Assembly (NCBI GenBank): GCA_014529385.2 | Contig: CM043952.1 | Span: 54,642,119 to 54,704,118 of the forward strand | Direction of reading: 5' to 3' | Length of the DNA stretch: 62,000 bases | Source: Adiantum capillus-veneris | Taxonomy: Eukaryota; Streptophyta; Polypodiopsida; Polypodiales; Pteridaceae | Shown here: positions 49,341 to 61,939 of the stretch, piece by piece | Position numbering within the stretch: the first letter of the stretch is position 1 | Layout of the letters: each line of letters opens with the position of its first letter | Notes under the pieces: model-generated | What the model was told of the DNA's origin: nothing | Database searches by the model: none | Seen by the model: the letters and a program-made list of their open reading frames with translations, nothing else | Made by a program: the position numbers and the translations under genes

Positions 49341-52300
49341 GACAAGGTTCATACTATCCTTAAGTTGTATTCCTTGCATCCATCTAGCATCTTCAAATGG
49401 ATAATTTTGAACTTAATAAGATACCGTCCGATAATCTTACCATGCCGTAGTACCTTGTCTTCATGCCGAAGGATAGCTTCGCGTTGTAACACCTCTTCTT
49501 GGTCTTTGATTTCTAGAGGGTCTTCAATAATTGATTCTATTGGTGGCTCTCCTTTGTAGGGCTTAAGTAGGCTCATATGAAAAGCATTGTGTGTGAGCCA
49601 ATGGTTGGGCAACTTGAGTTGATAAGCCATGTCATTGATTGGCTTCAAGATTTGAAAAGGACCATAGTACCTTTTTGCTAATTTAGCAATACTTTTGATG
49701 GCTCGTAGGATTTATTCCTGTCGTTTGCCTCAATCGAGCCTTGGGAAACTTAAGTAAGACCCAATCATTTTATTTGAATGTTAAGGCCCTTTTGTGCTTG
49801 TCAGCAGCAGCTTTTTTCCTTTGTTGAGAGATGGATATAGCCTCCTTAACCTTTTGAAAAGATTCTTGTAGGTCATGGCTATACTCATCAGCAACGAAGA
49901 TCTTCCCATGTACTTTAAGTGGCAAGGGACTTTTAGGTCTTCCCTCTATGATCTCAAAAGGTGCTTTTCGTGTAGTAGTATGGAAAATATTATTTTACGC
50001 ATACTCTACAAGGGGTAAGTACTTCTCCCATTGTGATCGTTGATCTACTTCTATAACATAAGTCTTTAGCAGATCGAGTATCGTAAGATTGGCTATCTCA
50101 CTTTGGCCATCCGTTTGTGGGTGGTAGACTGAAGAGAAATTCAATCTTGTACCTAGATTTTCAAAGAGACCTTTCCAAAAGTTACTGGTCATTCTAGGAT
50201 CTATCTGACACGATGGATGTTGGTAATCCATGGTGCTTGAAAATATGAGATATGAAGATGGTTGCCATTTGGTGTGCCTTAATAGTCTTTTTGACAAGGA
50301 ATAAAGTGTGCCTATTTGCTAAACCTATCGACTATTGTCCATATTCCCATATTTCCATGGATAGACTTGGGTAATCCAAAGATAAAATCCATGGATATAC
50401 TCTCCCATGGTGAATTAGGGATGGGCAATGGCTGGAGTAATCTAGGTTTCTTCCCTCTATCATACTTAGTCTTTTGGCATACCACACATTTTGAAACATA
50501 CTCTTGTATGTCCACTTTCATGGTAGGCCAATAGAAATACATCTCTACTCCTAGAAGAGTAGGTTGAATGCCTCTATGCCCCGCATAGGGAGGAGCATGG
50601 GATTCATACATGACTTTCTCACGAAGGGAGTGGGTAACACATAGCCTATTGCCATGGAGAAGATAACCATCCTACAAGGTGAATGATTCCTCTTTCTTCC
50701 CCAAAGCAAGGACTGACATTATGTCTTTAAAGTCAGGGTCAATAGCATACTCATCTATCATAGAAGATAGATCATTGTGAGTTGCTATAGACACATCATT
50801 AACTTTTGGTCGTCCTTGTGATAGTGTATCGGCCACTTGATTTGCTTACCAGCAATGTGAGCAATATGAAAATTAAATTGCGAAAGAAAATTTTCCCATC
50901 TCATTTGTTTGTCGGAAAGCTTTGTTTTCGTCATTAAGTACTTGAGACTTTGATGGTCTGTTCATAAAATGAATGGAGTACCCAATAAATAGTGCTTCCA
51001 TGAGTTTAGGGCATGTAGAATAGCTAAAAGCTCTTTCTCATAAATGCCCAAGACCTGTTCATCGGTATTAAGCCTTCGGCTCTCATATGCTATGGCATGC
51101 CCTTCTTGAAGCAAGACTGCTCCAAGGCAATCACCACAAGCATCGCATTGGACCTCAAATGGCTTTGAGAGACCTGGAAGCATGAGGACTGGTTGAGAGG
51201 TAAGCTTCTCTTTGAGCTTGTCAAAAGCTTTTTGCTCCTTAGCAGTCCATGAATACTTAACGTCCTTCTTTGTTAAGTCATGTGATGGTCCTGCTATTTG
51301 AGAAAATTTTGCTATGAAGAGTCTATACTATGCACAAAAATAAAGCTTCTTAGCTCATGTAGATTCCTTGCATTAGGCCATGCTTTTATTACCTCTAACT
51401 TTGATGGATCCATACGGATACCATCTTGAGAGATAATATGACCTAAGTATTGAATCTCTTGAAGGAAAATTTTGCTTTTCTTTTGGTTGAGAAAAAGCTT
51501 GTTCTCCCTCAATGCTTGAAAAATCACTTGGAGATGTTGCTTGTGTTCCTCCAAGGACTTGGAGTAGATGATAATATCATCAAAGAACACTCTAGTGAAC
51601 TTGCGGTAGGGTCTAAAGATTTTCTCCATCAAACGATTGAATGTGGCAGGTGCATTGGTCAAGCCAAAAGGCATGACTAGGTATTCATAAAGACCAAACG
51701 TCGTATGAAACGCGATCTTTAGGATATCTTCCTCCACTATCCTTATTTGATGATAGCCACTTTTAAGATCAATCCTACTGAAGTAGGTAGAGCCTTGTAG
51801 CTTATCAAATAGATCTTCTATCTGAGGTACGAGAAATAGTGATATGGTTTAGTGCACGATAGTCCACACACATGCGGTATGTACTATCTTTCTTTTGCAC
51901 TAAAAGGACTGGAGAACCAAAGGCAGAGGAGCTAGGCCTCACCATCCCTTGTCTACCAATTCTTGTACTTGCCTCATAATCTCATCTTGTTGAGCTTGGG
52001 AAACTAGATAAGGAGGCTTGTTAGGCGGTGAGCTTCCTGATAGGAGCTCAATTCGATGGTCATCATCCCCTTGTTTTGGAGGTAAGTCCATAGGAATATC
52101 ATCAATGAACACATCTTGGAATCCTTTTAGAAATTTAGACAAGTCTAACTCTTCTTGATTCCTACCATTTTCATTTGATAAACCATTAGCATCATTAGTG
52201 GCTTCTTTGATGAAAATCATGTACGCAAAAAATGAGTTTTTCATTGACTTATCATAAGCTAGTGAATTTACAAGTGGTATAGTACGACCCGAGTCATTGG

Positions 52301-53729
52301 CATCTATTTACATGTTCTTTCCCCTGTAGGTTAAGTAGATTCTCCTTTCAGGGAACTTCATGTTGGCAGCCATGCGATCAAACCATGGCACACCTAGGAT
52401 AGCATCCTCATGTTGGAGAGGAGATCAAACCATGGCGCACCTAGGATAGCATGTTGGAGAGGAGAGATGAAAAAGTTTTCTTTGTCGACATAGCTTTGGA
52501 CATGAAGCCTCAACTTTCCAATCAAGGGAGTAACGGAGGCTTGCTGTCCCTTGAAAGCTGTGTCAGCCGTTACAATATCTCCCATCTCGAAATCTTGAAT
52601 GCCCAACTTGGTGGCCAACTCCATTGATATGAAGTTGTGAGTAGAGCCAGGGTCAAACAAGATGAAGGCATCATGTTCTTCTACCTTTCCCCAAGCATAG
52701 AAGAGAGATGATCCTTTGCAATGAGCATCCTCTTTTGGAGCTTCGATGGTGGAAGCTCTAGGAGTCTCATTGTGAGCATTTTTCTTGGGGCAAGAACGAT
52801 ATCCATGTCCTTGTTCCCTACACTTAAAACACTTATGGTCCTTGCAAAAAGCTTCAAGCTCTTCATGAGAGAGTTTGTTTTTACCTTTGTAAACTCCCTT
52901 CTCCTTCCTTGGACCTATTGTTGTTGTAGTAGGAAGTGCCTTGGGAAGCATTTTGGGCATTGTTTTTCCCCTTTGCGTCATTTTTGTCTTTGTTTTCCAT
53001 GGGTTTGACATTCTGTCTAGCCCCTTGTTTGAAATTGATGTGGGAAGCAACCATGGTGTGGTGGATTACTTCGGTGATAAACCAAGCCATTGGGAGTTGA
53101 CATACTTGGCCATTTCTTCAGGTAATCCCACACAAAATTGTTGCTTTTTCTCGGCGAAGTCTATTGACAGTAGCCTTGAGATGTAAATCCCAAAACTTGT
53201 CCACATATTTGTGAATAGACTCATGTGACAGAAGCTTCAAACTACGCCATTGGGTAAGTACTTTGTCCTTTGTATAGCTTGCAAGGAATTGCTTCATGAT
53301 GGAAATTCGGAGAGTTTTCCATGTCTTTGGGGCTTCACCGTTGCCACAAAGGCTAGCCCACCATTGACGAGCCGATTTTTGGAAGTGCATTTAGCTTGGA
53401 GGACTTTGTGAAGCCCTCGTCTCCAAAGGCCGCATCAAATTGTTGGATGAAGGCCAATACTTTGTCGGTGGCACCAAAGGTGCCATCGTAGGTGAGAAAA
53501 GAGATACTCTTTCCTCCCTCTTTGAACATCTTGAGCTTTTGTGATCTTTGCCATGCAGGGTATGATTTGCGATGTCTCTAGGAGAATAGCCATAGCTTTC
53601 ATCAGGAGATGAGGATGGTGAAGAAGAAGTAGAAGAGGGTGACCTCTTTCTTGACCTTTTCTTCCTTTATTTCCTCTCTTCCCTTTCGGATTGACGAGGA
53701 CAAGGACTTTGTGTTAACCGTTTCCTCAT
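49341..53729 (-). mobile_element. Minus-strand Ty3/gypsy chromovirus, degenerate
   Basis: Read on the minus strand. Gag runs from about 53729 (MRKRLTQSPCPRQ) through 53118 (SARQWWASL, FKCREQGHGYRSCP knuckle near 52800). Protease is LFDPGSTHNF near 52650. RT lies at 51737-51312 (LVMPFGLTNAPATFNRLM, FFDDIIIYSK). RNase H lies at about 51183-50960 (EVQCDACGDCLGAVLLQ). Integrase lies at 50611-49995 (HRGIQPTL, CVVCQKTKYDR, MDFIFGLPKS, YHPQTDGQSE). The C-terminal chromodomain-like segment lies at 49648-49349 (EEVLQREAILRHEDKVLRHG). Stops and frame changes separate the pieces. No LTRs were found. The upstream end abuts a plus-strand gypsy at about 53.73 kb. Confidence 0.9.
52376..52466. repeat. Short tandem duplication within the chromovirus
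   Basis: GATCAAACCATGGC.CACCTA followed by GGATAGCAT and TGTTGGAGAGGAGA occurs twice in a row, with a few bases lost in the second copy. It lies just after the protease region on the minus strand. Confidence 0.85.
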
Positions 53730-56700
53730 GGGAGGAGTTGTTGATCGTCTAAACCACCGTCTTTGTGGAGCCACATCTTTAGAGGAACTTAGGGATTCAT
53801 TATCACCCTCTTCCCCTGATCCTACACTTGAAGCCAGTAATCCCAGTCAGCCAAGTGCGCCAGAACCATGTGGGCCAGTCTCTGATACCATCCTTCAGAG
53901 GGTCCATTGATTGAAACCATCGGCCTGGGTGAGCCTATAATCCACCATAGAAGGGGGAAAAAGTCTCCCTTGCAAGAGTTGGCCAACATCCCACTTCCCT
54001 CCTTAACCTCCATTCCATCTGAATCTCTACCCATGCCGGAGCACTTTGAGGTATCTGAGGATTTACCATTCGCAGAGCTTCCATCAGGATGGTTGCAGGA
54101 AGAGTATGCTGATTTCAACATTGATCAAACGCTAGCTCATAATGTCCAGAAGCTCACAGAGGCGGCACGGTCTTCTATCCCTGACGCAGCCTCGCCCACT
54201 GCACTGCCTGACCCAGTCAGAGAGGTCAACCTAGGCGGCCCTGACAACCATCAGCCCATCTTGTTAGCCGCTTGGTTATGGGATCATCCCGCTATACTCA
54301 ACCAAGTAATCTCTTTCATGCACTCTTTCAAGGATGTGTTTGCCTGGTCTTACCATGATTTGGAGGGAATTCCAGCAGAGCTAGGAGTCCACACAATTCC
54401 TCTGGTTGAGGGGGCTAAGCCAGTCAGAGGAAGGGCTTACAAACTGAATCCCAAATATGCAGAAGCAGTCAAAATCGAGTTGGAGAAAATGCAAGAAGCA
54501 GGTATTATTGTACCAGTAGAGCACTCAGAATGGTTGTCCCCTATGGTTATTGCCCCAAAGAAGCAGTCCAACAAAATTCGAGTTTGCGTCGATTACCGGG
54601 CTCTGAATAAGGTCACAATACCGGATGGATTTCCAACCCCTTTCACTGAGAGAGTCCTTAAAGATGTCGCTGGCCATGTACTGTATAGTTTTATGGATGG
54701 GTTCAATGGCTACAATCAGTTAGGAATACATCCTGACGACCAAGTCAAAACAGCTTTTGTAACTCCCTGGGGTATTTTCATCTATACTACAATGTCTTTT
54801 GGGCATAAAAATGCACCGCCTTCTTTCAATCGCATAGTATATCTCATCTTTTGTCCTTTGCTTACTGATCACCTTCGCATATTCATGGACGACTTTTCCA
54901 CCTTCTCGGGTGCTCAATGTTCAACCCCAGTAGAAAATCTAAAGGAGCATCTTGCTCAGCTCTCTGCAGTCTTCCTCAGGTGCAGAGAGGCACATTTGAA
55001 GCTCAATCCGAACAAGTGTCATTTTTTGGTCACCGAGGGCACACTGTTGGGCCATGTGGTGTCTGCTCAAGGTTTAGCACCTGACCCAAAGAAGATAGTG
55101 GCCATCTTGAAGTTGCCTCCTCCCATAAATCCCAAAGGTGTTCAGAGCTTTGTGGGTCACACTGGCTATCATCGCAGGTTTATACGTATGTATGCACAGG
55201 TGGCTCAACCATTGACCCGGCTCACCAGTGCTGTTGTTCCCTTCCAGTGGTCTACACCAGAGGATGAAGCATTTGCATACCTCAAAAAACGCCTCACTGA
55301 AGCGCCCATTCTAGTTGCCCCGGATTGGGCCCTACCTTTTCATGTGCATACTGATGCGAGTCTGCTGGCTGTGGGTGCTATGCTGACTCAGCCTAGCAAA
55401 GAGTTCAACTTGGATCGCCCTGTATATTATGCAAGTCGCCTACTCACCAAAGAAGAGCGCAACTATAGCACCACAGAGAGGGAAGGTTTGGCTATAGTAT
55501 ATGCTCTACACAAATTTCGGCACTATTTGCTAGGGGTCCACTTCACAATTATTACTGATCACCATGCCTTGCGCTATCTGCTTAATAAGCCACAGGTCAT
55601 AGGTTGAGTATGGCGATGGCTCCTCCTATTCCAAGAGTTCAATTTTGAAGTGGTACTCCGTCCTGGTAAGCAACATGTAATGGCTGACCACCTCTCTCGC
55701 ATTCACACAGGTGAAGAAGCTACCGGAATTGCGGATGACTTTCCCGATAACAGTCTTTTTAAGATAGATAAAACACTGAAATGGTACGGCGAGGTCTTAC
55801 ATTTTCTATCTACTGGGCTGTACCCAGAGAATGCATCTCCACTGCAGAAGAGGAGATTGCTGTTGAAGTCTAGGCCTTTCACTTTGATTGGGGGCCAGCT
55901 CTATAAATCGGGACCAGATGGTGTGCTGAAGCGTTGTGTCTCGCCTCATGAGGTGGAGCATATTTTGGAGGATGCCCACAGTGGTCCCACTGGTGGCCAT
56001 TACCCTGGTCACATCACTGCCCAGAAGATTCTACAGAGTGGTCTGTGGTGGCCCTACATTTTTAAGGATGCAATAGCATATTCTAAGGTTTGTGATGTGT
56101 GCCAGCGATGTGGGCCGAAGCCGAGTAAGCAATCCAACTGTCCTCTGCAGGTCTCGATGGCGTGGCTACCTTTTGAGAGATGGGGTTTGGACTTTGTGGG
56201 ACCAATATATCCCCCGGCTCAACCAGGTAATCGCAAATATCTGCTAGTGGCTACAGACTATGCAACAAAGTGGGCAGAGGTACTAGCGACAGTAGATTGC
56301 ACTGGCAATACAGTGGCCAAATTTTATATGAAAATATTTTATGCAGATTTGGTTGTCCCTTGGAGATCACCAGTGATAGGGGCAGTCATTTTGTCAATGA
56401 CATGATCTCAACTTTGCTGGAAAATTACAAGATTTTTCACCGCAAGTCGTGCTCTTATTACCCTAGAGCCAATGGGCAGGCCGAGAGCACCAACAAGGTT
56501 CTGATCGTCCTACTATGGAAAGCATGTCATCTCCATCCAGCATCTTGGGCTCAGGCTGTGCACGGTACCCTTTGGGCATACCGCACATCTTTCAAAGCAA
56601 CAACGAATCACACGCCTTTTCAACTGGCTTACGGTTTGGAAGCCATAGCTCCTTTTGAGTTCAACTCCGGATCCCCTAGAGTGGGCAGTCTGCGTGCAAG

Positions 56701-57028
56701 TTCGGGTATGGAATGTGCTTCTATATCCCGTATCACCTTATTGGAGGAAAGCCACCGCTTAGCTTCACATGCTCTGCAAGCGGAGCAAATTCATCGCAAA
56801 GCGTGGCATGATCGCCACCTCAGAAAGCCGAACTTAACGCAGGGTTCTCTGGTGCTACTCTATCAGGCAAAATATTTGAAAAAAGCAAAGAAACTGGTTC
56901 CAGCTTGGCAAGGGCCCTTCGTGGTGGAAGAGATTTTACCACAGGGAGCAGCCCAATTAGTCACTCTAGAGGGCGTTCCTTTGACACTGGTAAATGGATC
57001 AAGGATCAAGTGCTATAATTCGCCCTAA
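53730..57028 (+). pseudogene. Gypsy pol: RT, RNase H, integrase
   Basis: A linker region lies at 53730-54400 with one frame change near 53905. RT lies at 54430-54960 ([61 protein letters not shown]). RNase H lies at 55340-55600 (HVHTDASLLAVGAMLTQP, YSTTEREGLAIVYALHKF, TIITDHHALRYLLNKPQ), so here the TDH segment missing from the nested element is present. A TGA at 55605 breaks the tether. Integrase: HSGPTGGHYPGH, then CDVCQRCG, GLDFVGPIYPP, a frame change near 56335, TSDRGSHFVND and YYPRANGQAES. It ends with a C-terminal QGSLVLLYQAKY region and a stop at 57026. Confidence 0.9.
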
Positions 57029-57550
57029 TTATCTCCACATCTACTGATGATAGGATTCTCAACACCATATGATTATTCCCTCCTCTGTTCGGTATTTCTA
57101 CCTAGCTTACCATTTTCCCTCTTCTCAAATCTTCCTCAGCTCTTATCTTTCAAAACTCCCTTTGTTTCAAGGCATGCACCAGTTACTATTGTTTTGTCTT
57201 TGTCTCTGATCCCCTCTGTAATTTCCGAGGTTCAAGTCTCATTGACTAGATCTTTTGATCATTGGATATTGTTCACAATTAAACCAGCTCCAATTGCATC
57301 TCTCTATTTCGCCTCTAAATTTTAAATGCACTCTCACATTCGCATCCCTATCCTGGCTCACTCATGCAAGTTCAGTTTCTACCAGGTGGGTGGGAATTTC
57401 AACTGGTAGCTATTTCTGGTTAATGGGACTCTAACTCTATTTTTCCCGAGCTGTTCTCTTACCTAATGAACCCCTATTCGCCCTTGTTCCCTAGGGCCCT
57501 ACTCTTGCTGGTGTTCTTTGCTTAAATTATCCCCAAAGTCTTCCATGCTG
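57029..57550. other. Spacer between pol and the C-rich array
   Basis: Pyrimidine-rich sequence with no coding support. It probably belongs to the gypsy element as the leader of the 3' ORF. Confidence 0.4.
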
Positions 57551-57589
57551 AAGTCGCCCCTAATTCCTAATTTCCTCACGTCTTCCCCA

Positions 57590-58150
57590 CTATCAACCCT
57601 TCCCCTCGTTCCCTTGTCGAGCCCTCGCCCTGGCCCTCTCCAGCCTCGCCCTGTCGACCCAGCTCTCGCCCCTCGTCCCCTGCATAGTGAGCCCCGCCTA
57701 CCCCTCGCCCCTATCTAAACTCAACCCCCTCGCCCTATCCACTATCTACCCTCGCCCCTATCCACTATCTACCCCTCGCCCCTACCTAAACTCAACTCCC
57801 TCGCCCTACCCACTATCGTCCCCCTCGCCCCTACCTAAACTCAACCCCCTCGCCCTACCTACTATCTCCCCCCTCGCCCCTACCTAAACTCTCTCCCCTC
57901 GCCCCTATCGACTGTAACCCCCTCGCCCCTACCCACCATCTTCCCCCCTCGCCCCTATCCACTGTCACCCCCTCGCCCCTATCCACTGTCACCCCCTCGC
58001 CCCTAACCACCCTCCACCCCCCTCGCCCCTAACCACTCTCTCCCCTCGCCCCTATCCACTATCACCCCCTCACCCCTAACCCCACCGACCCACCCTCAAC
58101 CCCTCTCGCCCAACCTATCTACTCTCTCCGCTCGCCCTATCCTCTACCCA
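57590..58150. repeat. C-rich minisatellite between pol and the 3' ORF
   Basis: Many imperfect units of the type CCCCTCGCCCCTATCCACTA, with variants such as CCCCTACCTAAACTCAA. The period drifts around 20-30 bp. The plus strand is almost free of G apart from the TCG in each unit. ORFs across it are Pro/Ser/Leu artefacts. Confidence 0.9.
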
Positions 58151-58366
58151 TCCCCTCGACCTTTACTTACCCAAACCCTTGCCAATTCCTGCTTTTTTCC
58201 GCATCCATCATCCATCAACTCCTCCTGTTTTTTTCGCATCGCATGAGCTACTGTGTGGGCTACTCGCTTTTGGTGTAGTCAGGCTCTTCCAGAGTTCACC
58301 AATTTGCGAGCGTGCATGCTTAATCAACCTTTTCTGTGACACAATCAACCAGAACATTTATTTAAG

Positions 58367-60569
58367 ATGGCTGGTACAAGCAAAAAAGTAAGGAAGAAAA
58401 GAGCTCTCTCTCCAGAGAGGCCAACTGAATCCCAAAGTTTTGCAAAGGAAGAGGATGAGGATACCTCCAGCCATGGCCTCACCGATGTGTCCACCACTGA
58501 TCACAATGATGAAAATTACAAGGCGTCCGACTCAAGCTCTACTTCCGACTCAGAGTCTTCGAGCAACAACGAGGAAGAGGAAGAGAAAGAGGATGAAGAA
58601 GAAGAAGCAGTAAAGAATCAAAAGAAGAAGAAAGCCATAATGCAGGTATTGAGTCATCAAGTTCCTCGGCCTCCTTCTTCCAAGACCCAAGCCAAATTCA
58701 CACTGAACTTCCATTTGCAGCAGCCTCATCCATCTCTTAGAGAAGTCTTATCAAAAGACCAGCTTCACAAGCTAGGTCTCTCAGCATTAGCAGACACAGA
58801 TCTGCCTTCTGATATCCCCATGGACATGGTGTATGCACTCCTCAAGTTTCTTCCCAAAGTCAGAGGACACTCACTGACTGCTACACGAATTGGTAACGCT
58901 TTGGGGATGACAACCTTTCCTGCAGTAAAACCGGCTACGCGAACCTATTCACAAATTTCAAAAGACGCGACAATCGAGGCATGCAAAGAGCTACTTAGTA
59001 CGAGTCATCCTGACTATGCAAGGAACAAAAAGCTCTGGGCTATTTTCAAGTATTACTTTTTGGTCAGAGATCCTAAAGTCAGCCAGAACAAGGGCAAGGC
59101 CAGATGTGATGTGCCTACGATATTCGCGCACTGCGAAGGACTATACTGCCTCATCCACACCATCCCATGTGGCTTTCATCAAATTTTATTTACCTCTTTA
59201 CAGTCGCGAGCAAAAAGATTCAGAGCTCAAGTACAATCTGTGAAATCTAGCTTTCAATGCTTCGCAGCTCCGATGTTGGCCTGGGTCATTAATATACCTA
59301 TTAGTCCTATGGATGTGGATGCGGCGGTGCGGCGTAAAAGCTCTAAGGGAAAAGGGAAAGATATTGAACAAACAATGGATCTATCTGAGAAGCCAAAGAA
59401 AAAGCGAGCAAAGGTAGTGAAGGACACACTAGAATCTTTAGTATCCCTACCAGTTTCGGAAAGCCAACAGCTTCGCGTGAAGCAACCAGTTCGACGTTCC
59501 TCGCACACGATCGCTACTGATTCGATGATAAGTACAGGTGGTGCAGATCACACTATGCATGTCACAGCTGTGGCTTCCACAGTGTGTGTTCCTCTCTCTA
59601 CTGCTGCTATTTTTACCCCTACCACAGTGACTAGCTCCCACGTCCCAATGGCAGTTGCTTCTCCTATACCTAGTCCTGCGCCTATACCGAGTCCTGCGGC
59701 AACCACTCCCACGATCTCTACTTTGACAGAGAGGCTGGCGCCTAGTCCACCGCAAGCAGTGCCACTTGTCACACCAGTCCCACTAGCTGTACCACTTGTC
59801 AGCTCTCTTCCACCTGACACTGTTACAGGACCTTCCACAGGGTCGGACTCTACATCATTTTTTCGGCTATCGGAGGATATATTGCAGGAGACTAGGCAAG
59901 CCACCATTGAGTTGGGAGCAGAGCGTTTAGCAGCAACACACCAGCGTCACGCAGCTAAACATTGCCACCATTGAGCTGGGAGCAGAGCGTTTAGCAGCAA
60001 CACACCAGCGTCACGCAGCTACTTACACAGCTATGGAGGGAGCTCTGAAGGTTGCTGAGAGCGCCATCACTGATAGAGATGCCACTATTTTCGCACTCCA
60101 ACAAGCCCTGAAGTTAAAGTCTCAAGTGATTAGTGACCTTCAGAATCAACTACAAGGATTTAGAGAATCGCTCTTACATGAAAATAGGGCAACGCCGCCT
60201 ACGACGATGGGTATGGGATATGGGTGGACTGGAGCAGGTACTCCAATGCAACATGCAGCCACGGGTCCCTCTCAACAGTTTATGGGACTTTACTCACAGA
60301 CTCCAGTTCCCGTTCGGTACTACAATCATCAACAACAACAGTATCCTCCTCCTCAGGGGTTTCAGTCTTCACAATTGCCTCAGATGCAACATATGACTTG
60401 TTGTGATGGAGTTGCTGGAGCACATCGCCATGGCTGTGTTACTCGCCGTCCTCAGTACACTACAGGACAGGTGCTACCATCGGCCCAGCAGCAGGTGGCT
60501 GGTCAATTCTCAGGAACACATTTACTGACAGGAGAGCTCACATACAACAAAACCCCACAATTGATTTGA
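58367..60569 (+). pseudogene. Extra 3' ORF of second gypsy, unknown function, split by a 64-bp duplication
   Basis: Opens at ATGGCTGGTACAAGC with a basic KKVRKKR start. An acidic Asp/Glu/Ser tract follows (about residues 25-90, NNEEEEEKEDEEEEA). A globular-looking region lies at about residues 100-330, with WAIFKYYFLV near 225. A Lys-rich KKKRAKVV signal-like patch comes next, followed by a Pro/Thr/Ser/Val-rich linker, then a Glu/Ala/Leu-rich coiled-coil-like segment. The last part (60033-60569) is Gln/Pro/Gly-rich and ends at TGA 60567. The frame breaks at 59974 because of the 64-bp duplication. Discounting it, the frame spans 713 codons, so the parent ORF was about 712 residues. No enzyme, env, signal peptide or membrane segment is recognised. 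The basic patches fit a nuclear protein, but that is inference. Confidence 0.72.
59901..60020 (+). repeat. 64-bp tandem duplication inside the 3' ORF
   Basis: CCACCATTGAGTTGGGAGCA (59901) recurs as CCACCATTGAGCTGGGAGCA (59965), and each copy continues with GCGTTTAGCAGCAACACACC. The 64-bp offset is not a multiple of three, which explains the frame change. Confidence 0.95.
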
Positions 60570-61545
60570 TGGCTCCACCTCCAGAGGCTGATGCTTTGGA
60601 TGCACCAGTGGCCACCACTCTATCTCTTGGATGACAGATTCAGGAGCGCACCATTGTACATACTAGTATTTTTCTTTCACAGTTTCAGTCTTCTTCTCAC
60701 CGAGACGGTGAGCGGTCTTGTGGCGGGCAACCTGTAGCAGGCTACAATGTCACTTTCACAGGACACAGTTACAGTTAGTACAGTTGGTCTGGTCTATTCA
60801 CACTGGACGGACACTCTGGGCGGTGACACTGGCAGTGATACGGGTGGTGGCCTAGTGGACATGTGGCCAGGTCACACTTAGCTCGCTGACATTTATGGGC
60901 CGTTGGTGGCTCTTTACGATGTTATCTATGAGTAGTAGCCGTTGGGTCATTATTATTATCTTTTATGGTTGGTCTAGTAGTCGTGGTCTTGGTAGCGAGT
61001 CTTACACAAAGTCCTAGACAGAGCACATTAGCACCATCCCTGCACATCTGAGCCTCGACAACCCCATTGTACCTTTGAGTCCTGGGTTGGAGCTGAGAGT
61101 GCTGCCATGCCAGAGTCTGTACACGGTTCTTTGAGCTAGTCGAGTCCACATGTTCTGGTCGACTGTTGTTATCCATTGTTTCTGTGTTTCATTCTGTTTG
61201 AGAGAGTTTCCATTTGTTTGAGTGAGATTGTCTCGCACATTGCACTGAGGGGCACCCACACTGTAGAGAGCACGAAATATTATCCGGGCTACACTAGGCC
61301 ATGATCATACAAGGCAAGAATAAATGTCTTGGTCAAATGGATAGACATGAATGTAGGGATAAAAGGGACATGGATGAGAACCGTCGGATCCAATCTATAC
61401 CTACATTCCATTTTAAAAAGAAGAAAGTTGATGTTTTTTTTTTTTGTTTACATGATGGTTGTAGGTAAGGATTCCGACTTCTTTGGATTCACTTTATTGA
61501 TGTAGAAATGACTTGTTGCAGCTACAAAACCTCTTTCATTTTTTT
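60570..61545. other. Unassigned, likely the rest of the gypsy element
   Basis: Possible 3' untranslated/LTR sequence of the second gypsy. No LTR pair, PPT or TSD could be fixed. A T-run of about 12 lies at about 61434-61445. Confidence 0.35.
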
Positions 61546-61546
61546 A

Positions 61547-61939
<393 letters not shown>

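Larger units (their letters stand above)
53730..60569 (+). mobile_element. Second Ty3/gypsy element with extra 3' ORF, 5' end missing
   Basis: Starts inside the region between protease and RT, without gag, protease or 5' LTR. It continues through RT, RNase H, integrase, a C-rich spacer and a long same-strand ORF. RT FMDD, the HHCC integrase and the overall plan match the nested element at 18.7-28.7 kb. The 3' LTR, expected after 60.6 kb, cannot be confirmed without its partner. Confidence 0.85.

Noticed and set aside
57518-57887. Pro/Ser-rich ORFs
   Set aside because: They read through the C-rich minisatellite; there is no family similarity or codon structure.
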